Origin: Tessaracoccus sp.
GTDB lineage: Bacteria > Actinomycetota > Actinomycetes > Propionibacteriales > Propionibacteriaceae
Assembly: GCF_016714275.1 (NCBI RefSeq)
Contig: NZ_JADJNP010000003.1
Coordinates: forward strand, 1-64,000
Direction: 5' to 3'
DNA length: 64,000 nucleotides
Part shown: positions 42,781 through 51,357 of the stretch, piece after piece
Numbering within the stretch: position 1 is the stretch's first letter
How the letters are laid out: each line of letters begins with the position of its first letter
Translations under genes and position numbers: made by a program
The notes under the pieces: generated by a model
The model's input: only the letters and a program-made list of their open reading frames with translations
The model's database searches: none
What the model was told of the DNA's origin: nothing

Positions 42781-44310
42781 TCATGCGACTCCGCTCGCCA
42801 TGGCCAGGATCTTCTCCTGGTCGAATTCGGGTTTGGTGAGACTGCCGGCGTACCGGCCGCGACAAAGGACGATGAGCCGGTCGGACATGCCGAGCAGCTC
42901 CTCCATGTCGGAAGAGACCATCAGGATGGTCTTGCCGGCCGCGGCCAGCTCGTTCATGATCAGGTAGATCTCGTGGCGGGCGCCGACGTCGATGCCGCGC
43001 GTGGGCTCGTCGAAGATCAGGATGTCGGTGTCCATGGCGAGCCACTTCGCCAGCACCACCTTCTGTTGGTTCCCTCCAGAGAGGTTGCCCACCTTCTGGG
43101 CGACGCTCGGCGTCTTGATCTGGAGCGACGTCCGGTACTCGTCAACGAGCTGGTTCTCGCGGCGTCGGTCGACGACGCTGAACCGCGAGAGGCGCTTCAG
43201 CGAGGGGAGGCTGACGTTCTCCTTGATGGGGAGGTTCAGCAGCACGCCGTGGCGCTTGCGGTCCTCGGGGACCAGGGCGATCCCCGTGCCGATGGCGGCG
43301 AGGACATTCCTGGTGCGGGCTGGGCGGTTGTTGACCTCGACGGTGCCGGAGTCCGACGGCGCGGCGCCGAACAGCATCTCCATCAGTTCCGTGCGCCCGG
43401 CGCCGACGAGCCCGGCGAAGCCGAGCACCTCGCCGCGGTGGGCCTCGAAGCTGATGTCGCGGACGCCGTTGCCGGTGAGGTTCTTGACGCGGATGGTCGG
43501 CTCGCCGACGTCGTGGGTGCGTTCCGGGAACGTCTCGCTGAGCTCGCGCCCGACCATGAGGGTGATGAGTTCGGCCCGGTTGGTGTCCTTGACGTCGCGT
43601 GTGGCGACGTACTGGCCGTCGCGGAGGATCGAGACCCTGTCGCCCAGGTGGAAGATCTCCTCCATTCGGTGCGAGATATAGATCACCGTCACGCCTTGCT
43701 CGCGCAGCGTCTCGACGACCTCGAACATCGCCTCGACCTCCGTCGTCGTCAACGGCGCCGATGGCTCGTCCATCACGAGGATTCTCGCGTTGCGAGCGAG
43801 GGCCTTTGCGATCTCGACGATCTGCTGGTAGCCCGTGGTGAGGTCCTGAACGAGCGTACGGGGGTCGATGTTCACCTTCAGCCGCGCGAAGAGCTCGTTG
43901 GCGCGGGCGACCATCGCGCGCCGGTCGAGGACCGGTCCCTTCATGATGTAGTCGCCGAGGAAGATGTTCTCGGCGGCGCTCAGCACGGGGACCAGGGTGA
44001 ACTCCTGGTAGATGACCGCGATCCCGAGGTCCTTGGCCTGCGGCGGGGTGAGGCCTTCGTATCGGTTCCCGTCCATCTCGATCCAGCCGCTGGATGGCTG
44101 GTGCGCCCCGGCGAGCGTCTTGATGAGCGTGGACTTGCCCGCGCCGTTCTCGCCCACGAGTGCGTGGACCTCTCCGGCTCGGAACTCCATGGACACATCA
44201 GAGAGCGCAATCACTCCCGGGAACTGTTTCGAGATGCCGTGAAGGGACAGCAGCGAGCCCTCCACCCGGGCATCCCCAGGCGGGCTCGACGGTGCCGAAT
44301 GACTGTTCAT
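42781..44310 (-). CDS. RbsA/MglA-type sugar ABC ATPase, two domains
   Basis: The 509-residue protein starts MNSHSAPSSPPGDARVEGSL with GGGAG upstream. The first domain has VGENGAGKSTLIKTLAGAHQ, Q-loop YQEFTLVPVLSAAENIFLG, LTTGYQQIVEIAKALA and DEPSAPLT; the second has GLVGAGRTELMEMLFG, LSGGNQQKVVLAKWLA and DEPTRGIDVGARHEIY. The degenerate second Walker A is normal for this family. It drives import of a sugar or polyol and is first in the operon, with LacI-like sites upstream. Confidence 0.92.
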   Translation of the reverse strand: MNSHSAPSSPPGDARVEGSLLSLHGISKQFPGVIALSDVSMEFRAGEVHALVGENGAGKSTLIKTLAGAHQPSSGWIEMDGNRYEGLTPPQAKDLGIAVIYQEFTLVPVLSAAENIFLGDYIMKGPVLDRRAMVARANELFARLKVNIDPRTLVQDLTTGYQQIVEIAKALARNARILVMDEPSAPLTTTEVEAMFEVVETLREQGVTVIYISHRMEEIFHLGDRVSILRDGQYVATRDVKDTNRAELITLMVGRELSETFPERTHDVGEPTIRVKNLTGNGVRDISFEAHRGEVLGFAGLVGAGRTELMEMLFGAAPSDSGTVEVNNRPARTRNVLAAIGTGIALVPEDRKRHGVLLNLPIKENVSLPSLKRLSRFSVVDRRRENQLVDEYRTSLQIKTPSVAQKVGNLSGGNQQKVVLAKWLAMDTDILIFDEPTRGIDVGARHEIYLIMNELAAAGKTILMVSSDMEELLGMSDRLIVLCRGRYAGSLTKPEFDQEKILAMASGVA

Positions 44311-44365
44311 CGTCAACTCCCTTGTATGACGTGCGCGTCGTTTGTGGCGCGACAAGGCGACAGTA

Positions 44366-44380
44366 TCGTAACGTTGCAAT
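44366..44380. promoter_or_regulatory. LacI-type operator candidate, site 1
   Basis: GTAACGTTGCAA is centred on AACGTT about 60 bp upstream of the ATPase start. On the other strand it reads TTGCAACGTTAC, like LacI-family operators in actinobacteria (TTGnAACGTTnCAA type). Confidence 0.5.
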
Positions 44381-44576
44381 GATGTACGGGGTTTGTCTGA
44401 GAAAATCTCCGACCCGCCCACCGTTGTTCGCCCCAGTGTCAGGTTCCTCGTTCAATCTCGTCTTACAAGCTACTAAGCCGAGCCGCTGCCGCGCGACCCC
44501 GCACGCCCGCTGCCCTGCTTCGAGTGCAGGTGTGGGGAGCCACACGCCAGGGATACGGACGAGCGAAGGCGCAATA

Positions 44577-44590
44577 CTAAAACGTTGCAA
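44577..44590. promoter_or_regulatory. LacI-type operator candidate, site 2
   Basis: TAAAACGTTGCAA repeats the AACGTTGCAA core of site 1 about 210 bp farther upstream. Paired sites at this spacing could allow looping. Confidence 0.45.
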
Positions 44591-44850
44591 ACATGCCGTC
44601 GCCGTTCCGCTTGCCCTCGCTCGTGAAGCCAGCGTTCCCCCGCAACGCCTGTCTACCGACGAAGGTGCCTGTGTTACGCCGTGACGCCTGCCCTGAAAGG
44701 CCCGACAAGGCAGGCGTCACGACGTAGCGCTGGCGGCACCGTTGGAGCGCTGGCTCCACGGTACGAAACGCCGGCATCACGGCGTGAATGCAGGCTTCTG
44801 GCGTGCCCTGGGCCGGTCGATTAGGAAGGGTGTAGGAGGAATCTGACCGG
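44591..44850. other. Intergenic region with several hairpins
   Basis: No gene is seen. It holds the 13-bp hairpin at 44680-44721, GGAGC-GCTG-GCTCC near 44744, CGCCG...CGGCG near 44770, and the BCCT leader. The hairpins are close together and resemble repetitive extragenic palindromes or tandem terminators. Confidence 0.5.
44680..44721. repeat. 13-bp perfect inverted repeat hairpin
   Basis: CGTGACGCCTGCC and GGCAGGCGTCACG flank a 16-base loop. There is no T-run on either side, so it is not a typical intrinsic terminator. Confidence 0.7.
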
Positions 44851-46773
44851 TTGATTGAGTGTGACGAGTTGATGAGTGTGACGAGACAAGAGCAGAAAGC
44901 GAGCCCGATTCCGGGCGCATCTGAGGGATCCGACGACGCGACGACGGAGCGCGTGGTGGCCCTCATCGACGAGCCCGAAACGGTGGCGAACGGGATGACG
45001 GCCGTGCCGACCGAGATGCACATAGCCGAGGACGACACCGACGGCGAGATCACCGCGAAGCTGCGCAGACAAGGCGTTCGTCTCGGACGGGGAGGTGTGG
45101 CGCCTGCGGTGTTCTGGCCGGCCCTCGCCGTGATCATCGGCGTGGGCGCCGTCGCCATCGCGCTTCCGGATCGGACCGCCGAGGTGTTCGGCGGCGTGCA
45201 GTCCTGGATCGTCGCGAACCTCGGCTGGTACTACGTCCTGCTGATCGGTGGGTTCGTCGCCTTCGTGTTGTTCGTCGGGTTCTCGCGGCTCGGCACCATC
45301 CGGCTGGGTCGCGACGACGAGGCGCCGGAGTTCGGGCTGCTCTCCTGGTTCTCGATGCTGTTCGCCGCGGGAATGGGCATCGGCATGGTCTTCTACGGTG
45401 TGGGGAGCCGCTGATCTATGCGACCGTTGCGCCCAAGCCGGGCTGGTCCGGAGGGCAGGAGGAGATGGCCGGGCTCGCGATGGCGCAGGCTTTCATCCAC
45501 TGGGGACTGCATCCCTGGGCGATCCACGCGGTGATCGGGCTTGCGCTCGCCTACGCGATCCACCGTCGGGGCCGGCCGGTATCGATTCGGTGGGCGCTCG
45601 AGCCGATCCTCGGCGACCGGGTCAAGGGCTGGATCGGCGACCTCATCGATGTACTCGCGATCTTCGGGACCCTACTTCGGCATCGCGACGTCGCTCGGCC
45701 TCGGTGTGCAGCAGATCGCCGCGGGCTTGGAGGCGATCGGGGTCGTCGATCAGGCGGACCTGACCCTGCTCGTCGTCCTGATCGTCGTGATCACCTTCCT
45801 CGCGACGCTGTCGGTGGTGAGCGGCATCGGCGCCGGCATCAAGTGGCTCTCCAACATCAACTTGTCCCTCGCCGGGTTCGTCATGATCAGCATGCTGCTG
45901 CTGGGGCCGACGCTGTTCCTGCTGGAGAACTTCGTCGAGTCGCTCGGGACCTATCTCGGCAACGTGCTGAACATGACCTTCGACATCGGGACCTACCATG
46001 GCGAGACCGGGCACAGGTGGTTCGCCGACTGGACGATCTTCTACTGGGGCTGGTGGATCGCGTGGGCGCCGTTCGTCGGCGTCTTCATCGCCCGCATCTC
46101 CCGGGGGCGAACGGTGCGAGAGTTCATCGCCGGCGTCCTGCTCGTCCCTTCCCTCGTGGGATTCGTCTGGTTCTCCGTCATGGGGGGATCCGGCCTCTAC
46201 CGCCAGCTGTTCGGCGCAGGTGATCTCGTCGACGACGGGGAGATCCACCTTGAGGGGGTGCTGTTCCGGATTCTCGGCGACCTGCCCCTCGGCGGCATGT
46301 TCTCGGTACTGGCGATCATCCTGATCGCGATCTTCTTCATCACATCGTCCGACTCCGGCTCTCTCGTCGTCGACATGCTCGCCTCGGGCGGGCATCCGAA
46401 CCCGCCGACATGGTCGCGGGTGCTCTGGTCAGCGCTGGAGGGTGGGATGGCGATCGCGCTTCTCGCAGCCGGCGGCCTCGGGTCGCTGCAGGCTGCCTCG
46501 CTCGCGACCGCCCTGCCGTTCAGCGTGATCCTTCTTCTGATGTGCGTAGCGACCTTGCGGGGGCTGCGGTACGAACTGCGCGCGAGCGACCTGGCTGCTC
46601 GCCGCGAACGTCTGAACCAGGCGACGGCGCACATCACCGGCGAGGTGTGGGACAACGTGCCCGACAACCCGAAGCTGCGCTCCTACCTCGACGATCGGAT
46701 CGATTACCGCGTGTCGCGCAGCCTGGGGATGCTCGGCGCGGGAACCCGCGCGCGAGGGCGACGCCGCCGCTGA
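44851..46773 (+). pseudogene. BCCT-family betaine/choline/carnitine transporter, two frameshifts
   Basis: TTG 44851 lies 10 bases after AGGAGGA; ATG 44872 is an alternative. A long hydrophilic start (to about residue 75) precedes 12 spans. SWFSMLFAAGMGIGMVFYGV (the BCCT glycine-rich motif) stops at a GGGG (45402-45405) that should be GGGGG; EPLIYATVAPKPGW continues in the next frame. A second shift at 45671-45676 leads to FGIATSLGLGVQQIAAGLEA. The signature FYWGWWIAWAPFVGVFIARI and TSSDSGSLVVDMLASGG are intact. It would import a compatible solute with sodium or protons. Both breaks look like base-count errors. Confidence 0.85.
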
Positions 46774-46871
46774 GCGTAGTGGCGGTGAATCGTTGCCCGG
46801 CGAGGTTTGGCGGATCAGGATCTGGGTATTGCACAGATAGAGAGATCGACCGTCAACGAGAGGAGAGCGAC

Positions 46872-47018
46872 ATGCCCAACCCGACACAGTGTCCGGTCTG
46901 CAAGATGGCCGTGGATCCGCAGAAGGCTCCGGTTCAGCACTACAACGACGAGGAGTACTTCTTCTGCTCAGAGCACTGCGAGGAGCAGTTCCTGTTGGAC
47001 CCAGGACGCTACTCGTAG
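46872..47018 (+). CDS. Small YHS-domain protein
   Basis: This 48-residue protein follows an AGGAGAG site and reads MPNPTQCPVCKMAVDPQKAP, then VQHYNDEEYFFCSEHCEEQF. It is the YHS (TRASH-like) module with C-x-x-C and C-x-x-x-C residues that bind metal. Stand-alone YHS proteins are common near metal or stress genes. A strong terminator follows, so it is a monocistronic unit or the end of one. Confidence 0.85.
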   Translation: MPNPTQCPVCKMAVDPQKAPVQHYNDEEYFFCSEHCEEQFLLDPGRYS

Positions 47019-47034
47019 GCCCCCAACGGGGACG

Positions 47035-47065
47035 GGCGGCGGAGCATTACGCTCCGCCGCCTTTT
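47035..47065 (+). terminator. Intrinsic terminator after the YHS gene
   Basis: GGCGGCGGAGC pairs with GCTCCGCCGCC across ATTAC and is followed by TTTT. Confidence 0.92.
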
Positions 47066-47403
47066 CGCGCCTGCGGTTTCGCTGCGTCCGGATCCGCGAG
47101 CCCTATGAGGATCTGGCGAAGAAGGCACGCGCGGAGTCCGGTCTGGGAGCCTCGCGGGCCATCCGTGACAGCGGGCCGGCCTTCAACGAGTGATCGGTGT
47201 CCGAGAGCCGGGTTTCGGTCGAACTCGTCAACCGGCTCCCCTGCTGAGCCATGTCCGCGGGGGTCGATGGTCGGCGGCGCGCCGGTCGGGGAGGGGGATC
47301 GGTCCCGTCTGGTCGTCCTTCGGTGGCAATGGTCGCTGTAATCGTTGCCCTGACTGTCCAAACCCGGAACCTTGTGTAGGTAGCCGGGTTCCTGGGTAGG
47401 GAC
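47066..47403. other. Region without a confident gene
   Basis: A plus-strand frame with protein-like character, EPYEDLAKKARAESGLGASR then AIRDSGPAFNE, ends at 47193 but has no start that avoids the preceding YHS gene in another frame. It may be a gene remnant. No other structure is apparent before the SDR gene. Confidence 0.4.
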
Positions 47404-48326
47404 ATGACCATGAACGAACAGAAAGCGCAGCACGAAGCGATCAACGAGGCCGCGGAGGAACTGGCGACGAGAGACGGCGGCTTCCCCGAACAGGAGCAGC
47501 AGCCGCCTGGCCTCACGTCCGAGATGACCCCGGTGCCCGACCATGGCGAGGGGACATGGATCGGCCGCGGCCGCCTTGAGGGCCTCAGGGCCCTCATCAC
47601 CGGCGGCGACTCCGGTATCGGCCGCGCCGTCGCGATCGCCTTCGCCAGGGAGGGCGCCGACGTCGCCATCAGCTACCTTCCCGAGGAACAGTCGGACGCG
47701 GAGAATGTCGCGGAGTGGGTGGAGCGCGAGCAGCGTTCCTGCATCCTGCTTCCCGGCGACATCCGCGACGAGGCCACGTGTCGGCAGGTCGTCGACGACG
47801 CCGCGGCTCAGCTGGGTGGGCTCGACGTCCTGGTGAACAACGCGGGCTTCCAGTGGGCCCGCCGGCCCAACGGGCTGGAGGACGTCACCACCGAGGAGAT
47901 GGACCAGGTGTTCCGTACCAACCTCTACGCCCTGATCTGGATCACGCAGCAGGCCCTGAAGTACATGAGCAAGGGGCAAGCATCATCAACGTCAGCTCGA
48001 TCCAGGCCTACGAGCCCTCCGCCTCACTGATCGACTACGCGGCGACAAAGGCGGCGATCAACAACTTCAGCGTGAACCTCGCGGACGAGCTGGGTCCGCG
48101 AGGCATCCGGGTCAACGCCGTCGCGCCTGGTCCGATCTGGACCCCGCTGCAGCCCGCAACCAAGGAGGGCGAGGACATGCCGGGCTTCGGGGAGAACACT
48201 CCGCTGGGCCGCGCCGGTCAGCCTTCTGAGCTGGCGGGAGCCTTCGTGTTCCTCGCCTCGCCGCTGGAGGCTTCCTACGTCTCCGGTGCCGTCGTCGGTG
48301 TGACCGGCGGCCGGCCGGTCTTCTAG
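47404..48326 (+). pseudogene. SDR-family oxidoreductase (general stress protein 39 type), one-base frameshift
   Basis: The frame begins MTMNEQKAQHEAINEAAEEL and has an N-terminal extension before the Rossmann motif TGGDSGIGRAVAIAFAREGA, then LLPGDIRDEATCRQ and DVLVNNAGFQW. At the GGGG of 47973-47976 one G is missing; with it restored, KGASIINVSSIQAYEPSASL, DYAATKAAINNFSVNLADEL (catalytic Tyr and Lys) and VSGAVVGVTGGRPVF follow. The extended N-terminus and overall pattern match YdaD/YhdG-like stress dehydrogenases. It clusters with CsbD-like and sigma-factor genes, suggesting stress induction. Confidence 0.85.
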
Positions 48327-48370
48327 GGCCTGGTACGGAAGCGGAAGATCACCTAACGAAGGAGCCCGAC

Positions 48371-48595
48371 GTGACCACGGATCCCTATGAGGATGCCCCG
48401 CCGAGTGACACCGCTGCCAACGAGTTCGCTGGCAAGGTCAAGCGAGAGTGGGGAGACATGACCGACGACGAGCGCGTGGAAGCCGAGGGAGCCAGGCAGG
48501 AGTTGGAGGCCGAGACCGACGAGCCCGCGGACCGTGAGGCCCGCGAGGACGCCGAGCGCAACCGCCGCAGCACCAACGGCCCGATGGGCTGGTAG
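48371..48595 (+). CDS. Small hydrophilic CsbD-like stress protein
   Basis: The 74-residue protein has GAAGGAGCCCGAC upstream of its GTG and reads MTTDPYEDAPPSDTAANEFA, then GKVKREWGDMTDDERVEAEG. The KVKREWGDMTDDE stretch resembles CsbD-family proteins. It is highly acidic and unordered after residue 45. It follows the SDR gene by 44 bp and ends at a terminator. Confidence 0.65.
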   Translation: MTTDPYEDAPPSDTAANEFAGKVKREWGDMTDDERVEAEGARQELEAETDEPADREAREDAERNRRSTNGPMGW

Positions 48596-48610
48596 TCCGA
48601 GGTCCCACCG

Positions 48611-48645
48611 GGTGGCCGACCACGCTGCGGGAATGGTCGGCCGCC
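48611..48645 (+). terminator. Terminator after the CsbD-like gene
   Basis: GGTGGCCGACCA and TGGTCGGCCGCC form a near-perfect 12-bp stem, followed by TCTTCGTCTT. Confidence 0.75.
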
Positions 48646-48674
48646 CTCTTCGTCTTACTTCCGGGGCGGGACGT

Positions 48675-48845
48675 GCCGCCCGTCTCGGCGATCTGAACGT
48701 CGGTCCAGGCTGGCGGGACGGCGAGGGCCGCGATGCGGTCGATCTCGGCCCTCCTGCGGATCCGACGGCCCCTCACGCGGTAGACGAAGCCGCCGTCGCT
48801 CCTCTCCCGAGTAGTCGGTTGCCGCCGTCCCCGGCAGTCAGCCAT
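48675..48845 (-). pseudogene. N-terminal remnant of bacterial topoisomerase IB
   Basis: From ATG 48843-48845 the leftward frame reads RERSDGGFVYRVRGRRIRRR and EIDRIAALAVPPAWTDVQIA. That is the start of bacterial (poxvirus-type) topoisomerase IB, normally over 300 residues, with the characteristic RIxALAIPPAWTDVWI segment. After about 52 residues similarity ends abruptly; the catalytic Tyr domain is absent. It begins three bases after the YihY stop, so it was once its operon partner. The remaining gene is a dead stub. Confidence 0.7.
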
Positions 48846-49833
48846 CCCGATCCGCGTCCCTGCGGATATCGCGGGCCTCGCTGATCAACTCCTGCTTCGC
48901 GCGCCGATCCTTCTCCGCGACGCGCGTGTCGCGCGGCGGCAGCTGGATGTCCTTCTCCGCGGGCCGCCCCTCCTGAAGTTCCCGGCCCCGCTCGATCTCG
49001 GCGTCGAACTCGGCACCGAAGAGGAGCGCGAGGTTGCCGATCCACACCCAGAGGAGGAACACGACGACGCCGGCCAGCGAGCCATACGTGCGGTCGTAGC
49101 TCGAGAAGAGCGCAACGTAGAGGCCGAAGCCAAGGCTTGCGACGGCGAGGGCGACGATCGCAAGGAGTGCGCCGGGGCTCACCCATCGGAACGCTGGCTG
49201 TTTCACGTTGGGGGTCGCGTAGTACAGCACCGCCACGAGGAGCATGACCACGAAGACGAGCAGCGGCCACTTGAGGTAGCTCCAGGTGGTTAGGGCAACC
49301 GAGCCAGCGCCGATGGCGTCCCCGAGCACCTGGACGACCGGGCCTGAGAGCACCAGTGTCAGCACCGTCACCGCCAGCGCGGCGACGGACAGGAGCGTGA
49401 CGAGGAGCTGCATGGGCCGCAGCTTCCAGAAGGGGCGACCCTCCGGCACCTCATAGATCCGGTTCATGACCCGGGTGAACGCCGCGACATACCCGGAGGC
49501 AGACCACAACGCGACGAGGATGCCGCCGACCAGGGCAAGGCCGGCTCCTGGAGCCTGGGCGAGCTGCGCTATGGGCTCCCGCAGGGCAGTCGCCGTGTCG
49601 CCTGGCGCGATCTCTTCGATCAAACGGAGGATCTCGTTGGCCACCTCCTCCCGTCGACCGACGAGGCCCACGAGGGAGAAGGTGGCGATGAGCGCGGGGA
49701 ACAGGGCCAGGATGGCGTAGTAGGTGAGACCGGCGGCCGCGTCGGTGCACTCGTCCGCTACGAACTCGCGCAGCGTCCTCTTGAGAATGTGCTTCCAGGA
49801 CCTGCGTGTGAGCTGCGTCGGGCTATCCGGCAC
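48838..49833 (-). CDS. YihY/BrkB-family membrane protein
   Basis: The 331-residue product begins MPDSPTQLTRRSWKHILKRT at GTG 49831-49833 and has six spans, with AAGLTYYAILALFPALIATF (family signature), LWSASGYVAAFTRVMNRIYE and FLLWVWIGNLALLFGAEFDA, then a long charged tail. These proteins are often called ribonuclease BN in error; the true function is uncertain. An ATG at 49871-49873 with a much better GGAGCAGG site opens MSETVENVREQVQSAG and stops just after the GTG in another frame, so the real start may lie there with an indel between. Confidence 0.85.
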   Translation of the reverse strand: MPDSPTQLTRRSWKHILKRTLREFVADECTDAAAGLTYYAILALFPALIATFSLVGLVGRREEVANEILRLIEEIAPGDTATALREPIAQLAQAPGAGLALVGGILVALWSASGYVAAFTRVMNRIYEVPEGRPFWKLRPMQLLVTLLSVAALAVTVLTLVLSGPVVQVLGDAIGAGSVALTTWSYLKWPLLVFVVMLLVAVLYYATPNVKQPAFRWVSPGALLAIVALAVASLGFGLYVALFSSYDRTYGSLAGVVVFLLWVWIGNLALLFGAEFDAEIERGRELQEGRPAEKDIQLPPRDTRVAEKDRRAKQELISEARDIRRDADRDG

Positions 49834-50168
49834 TCTGAACCTGCTCTCGCACGTTCTCGACAGTCTCGGACATACCTGCTCCTTTCGTTGGCCCGCGAGG
49901 GCGCATGTGTGTAGTCATGTAACCGATAACTGCTCGGTTGAAACGCGGTCCGCGGGCTCCGGCTGGGAGTGGCCCTGCGGAGCGAGGAGCAGCGCGATGA
50001 AGTTGGGGCATACTTGGGGAAGGCAACCGTTGCCGTACTGGCGAGGTCTTCTCGCTCTGGAAGGATCTCCATGGCACAGCGGTCTGGCACCCCTCATTTC
50101 TCTTCTCGCGCCCAGCCGGTGTCGTCTGGTCCCGCGTCGGAGCAGCCGACACTTGTCCCCCTTCCACC
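49834..50168. other. Intergenic region upstream of YihY and the PAS-ANTAR gene
   Basis: Apart from the MSETVENVREQV peptide noted for YihY, no gene is visible. It is the divergent promoter region of two stress-type genes; I see no clear operator. Confidence 0.45.
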
Positions 50169-51181
50169 GTGTCGGAGGAAGAGGCGCGCGTCCACGTCAT
50201 CGACGCTGAGTGGCGCCGCGCAGTGATGGAGTCGATCCGCGACGGATGATCATCTTCGACTCCGAAGGGCTCGTCATCGAGATGAATCAGGCCTTCGCGG
50301 ACCTTTCGGTTACCGCCTTGAGGAAGGACCGTTTCGGCCTCCCTACCCGTGGTGGCCGACCGAGGAGGAGGACGCGGAGGCTCTCCGGGACATTCGGCGT
50401 TTCTACGAGCAGGTCCAGATCGGGGTCGTTTCGAGCGGGAGTTCGTGTTCTACGGCCGGGACCGCGACCGGATATGGGTCCACTCGAGCGGCACGGCGAT
50501 CCACCACGCGTCTCTCGGGACGACACACCTGCGCGTAGTGCGTGACATCACGCGGGAGCGCGAGGCGCAGACGCGCCGCGCCGCCGCGGCGGACGTGAGC
50601 AACGCCTTCGCGGTTACCGACGATCTCGCCGACCTGATCGGGATCGCCGAACACGGGTTCGGACTGCTGTTCGACGGCGAATGCACCATTCAACTCGGCG
50701 ACGGCGAGGCGAGCCACTGGTTCAACACCACGGAGTTGGCGAGCGTCGATTCCCTGCCGCTGCCGGTGAGGGTGGGGCTCGGTGGAGCACCGAGCCCCGA
50801 CACCGTTTCCTTGCGGCCCGGCATCCTTTTCGTCCCGCCCACGCCCGGTGTGCAGTGCAGGGCGTGGGTGCAGTTCCGCGTCCGCGCCGCATCAACGTCG
50901 ACGAGATGATCGCGGCGGACCTCCTTGCGGTCGGTTTCGCGGCCGCCGTTCAGCGGTTGTCCGTGGAACAGGAGACCTCCGACCGTGTGGCCAACCTGCG
51001 GGTTGCGGTGGAGAGCCACCGTCTCGTCGGCCAAGCGACGGGAATCCTGGTGGAGCGGCACCACATCCTCCCCGCCGTCGCCTTCGAGCGGCTCCGACGG
51101 GCGAGCCAGCGGCGCAACGTAAAGGTCCGGGACCTTGCCCGGCTCGTGATAGAGACCGGACTCGAGCCTGAAGAGGCCTAG
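50169..51181 (+). pseudogene. PAS-ANTAR signalling protein, four one-base deletions
   Basis: GTG 50169 (no clear ribosome site) starts VIDAEWRRAVMESIRDG. Restoring one G at 50244, one T at 50304, one G at 50422 and one C at 50882 yields a continuous protein: MIIFDSEGLVIEMNQAFADL, FGYRLEEGPFRPPYPWWPTE, FEREFVFYGRDRDRIWVHSS and LRVVRDITREREAQTRR (a PAS domain). A GAF-like middle follows, then LRVAVESHRLVGQATGILVE and LARLVIETGLEPEEA, an ANTAR RNA-binding domain. ANTAR proteins act as antiterminators. It adjoins the sigma factor gene, fitting a stress circuit. All four breaks lie in short homopolymers. Confidence 0.8.
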
Positions 51182-51357
51182 GACCTGTTGCGAAAGCGGA
51201 AGATGGCCTACTGCGCAGCGCCCTGGCACGCCGTCTGCTTCGTTGCACTCGTCGACGGGAGGGCCGACTAGCGTGTTCCTCCTGCGCCGTGCATACGACG
51301 CACCAGGACGCTGCTCGCTACGGCCACCGCCCCAGTGCCTCGCCGCATTGCGGGTGG

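Larger units (their letters stand above)
40427..42784 (-). pseudogene. RbsC-type ABC permease split by an IS3 element
   Basis: ATG 42782-42784 overlaps the ATPase stop (ATGA). The N-terminal part reads MAHAKEIGIVLVLVALIVAF and FLTVSNFFNIAKQV; adding one G at 42649-42650 connects to GDIGICAVGFTFVLITAGID, LSVGYQISLNVVVAGVLMAN and the RbsC core to SILAAAVILKRLRF. There the IS3 element (40511-41856) intervenes. The tail IYDTMSKASGDRTKKLKSIN PENVPA with TAG 40427-40429 lies beyond it, and removing the IS plus AA rejoins them as LKRLRFIYDTMSKASG. Only the last 28 or so residues are lost, so partial function is conceivable. Confidence 0.82.
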
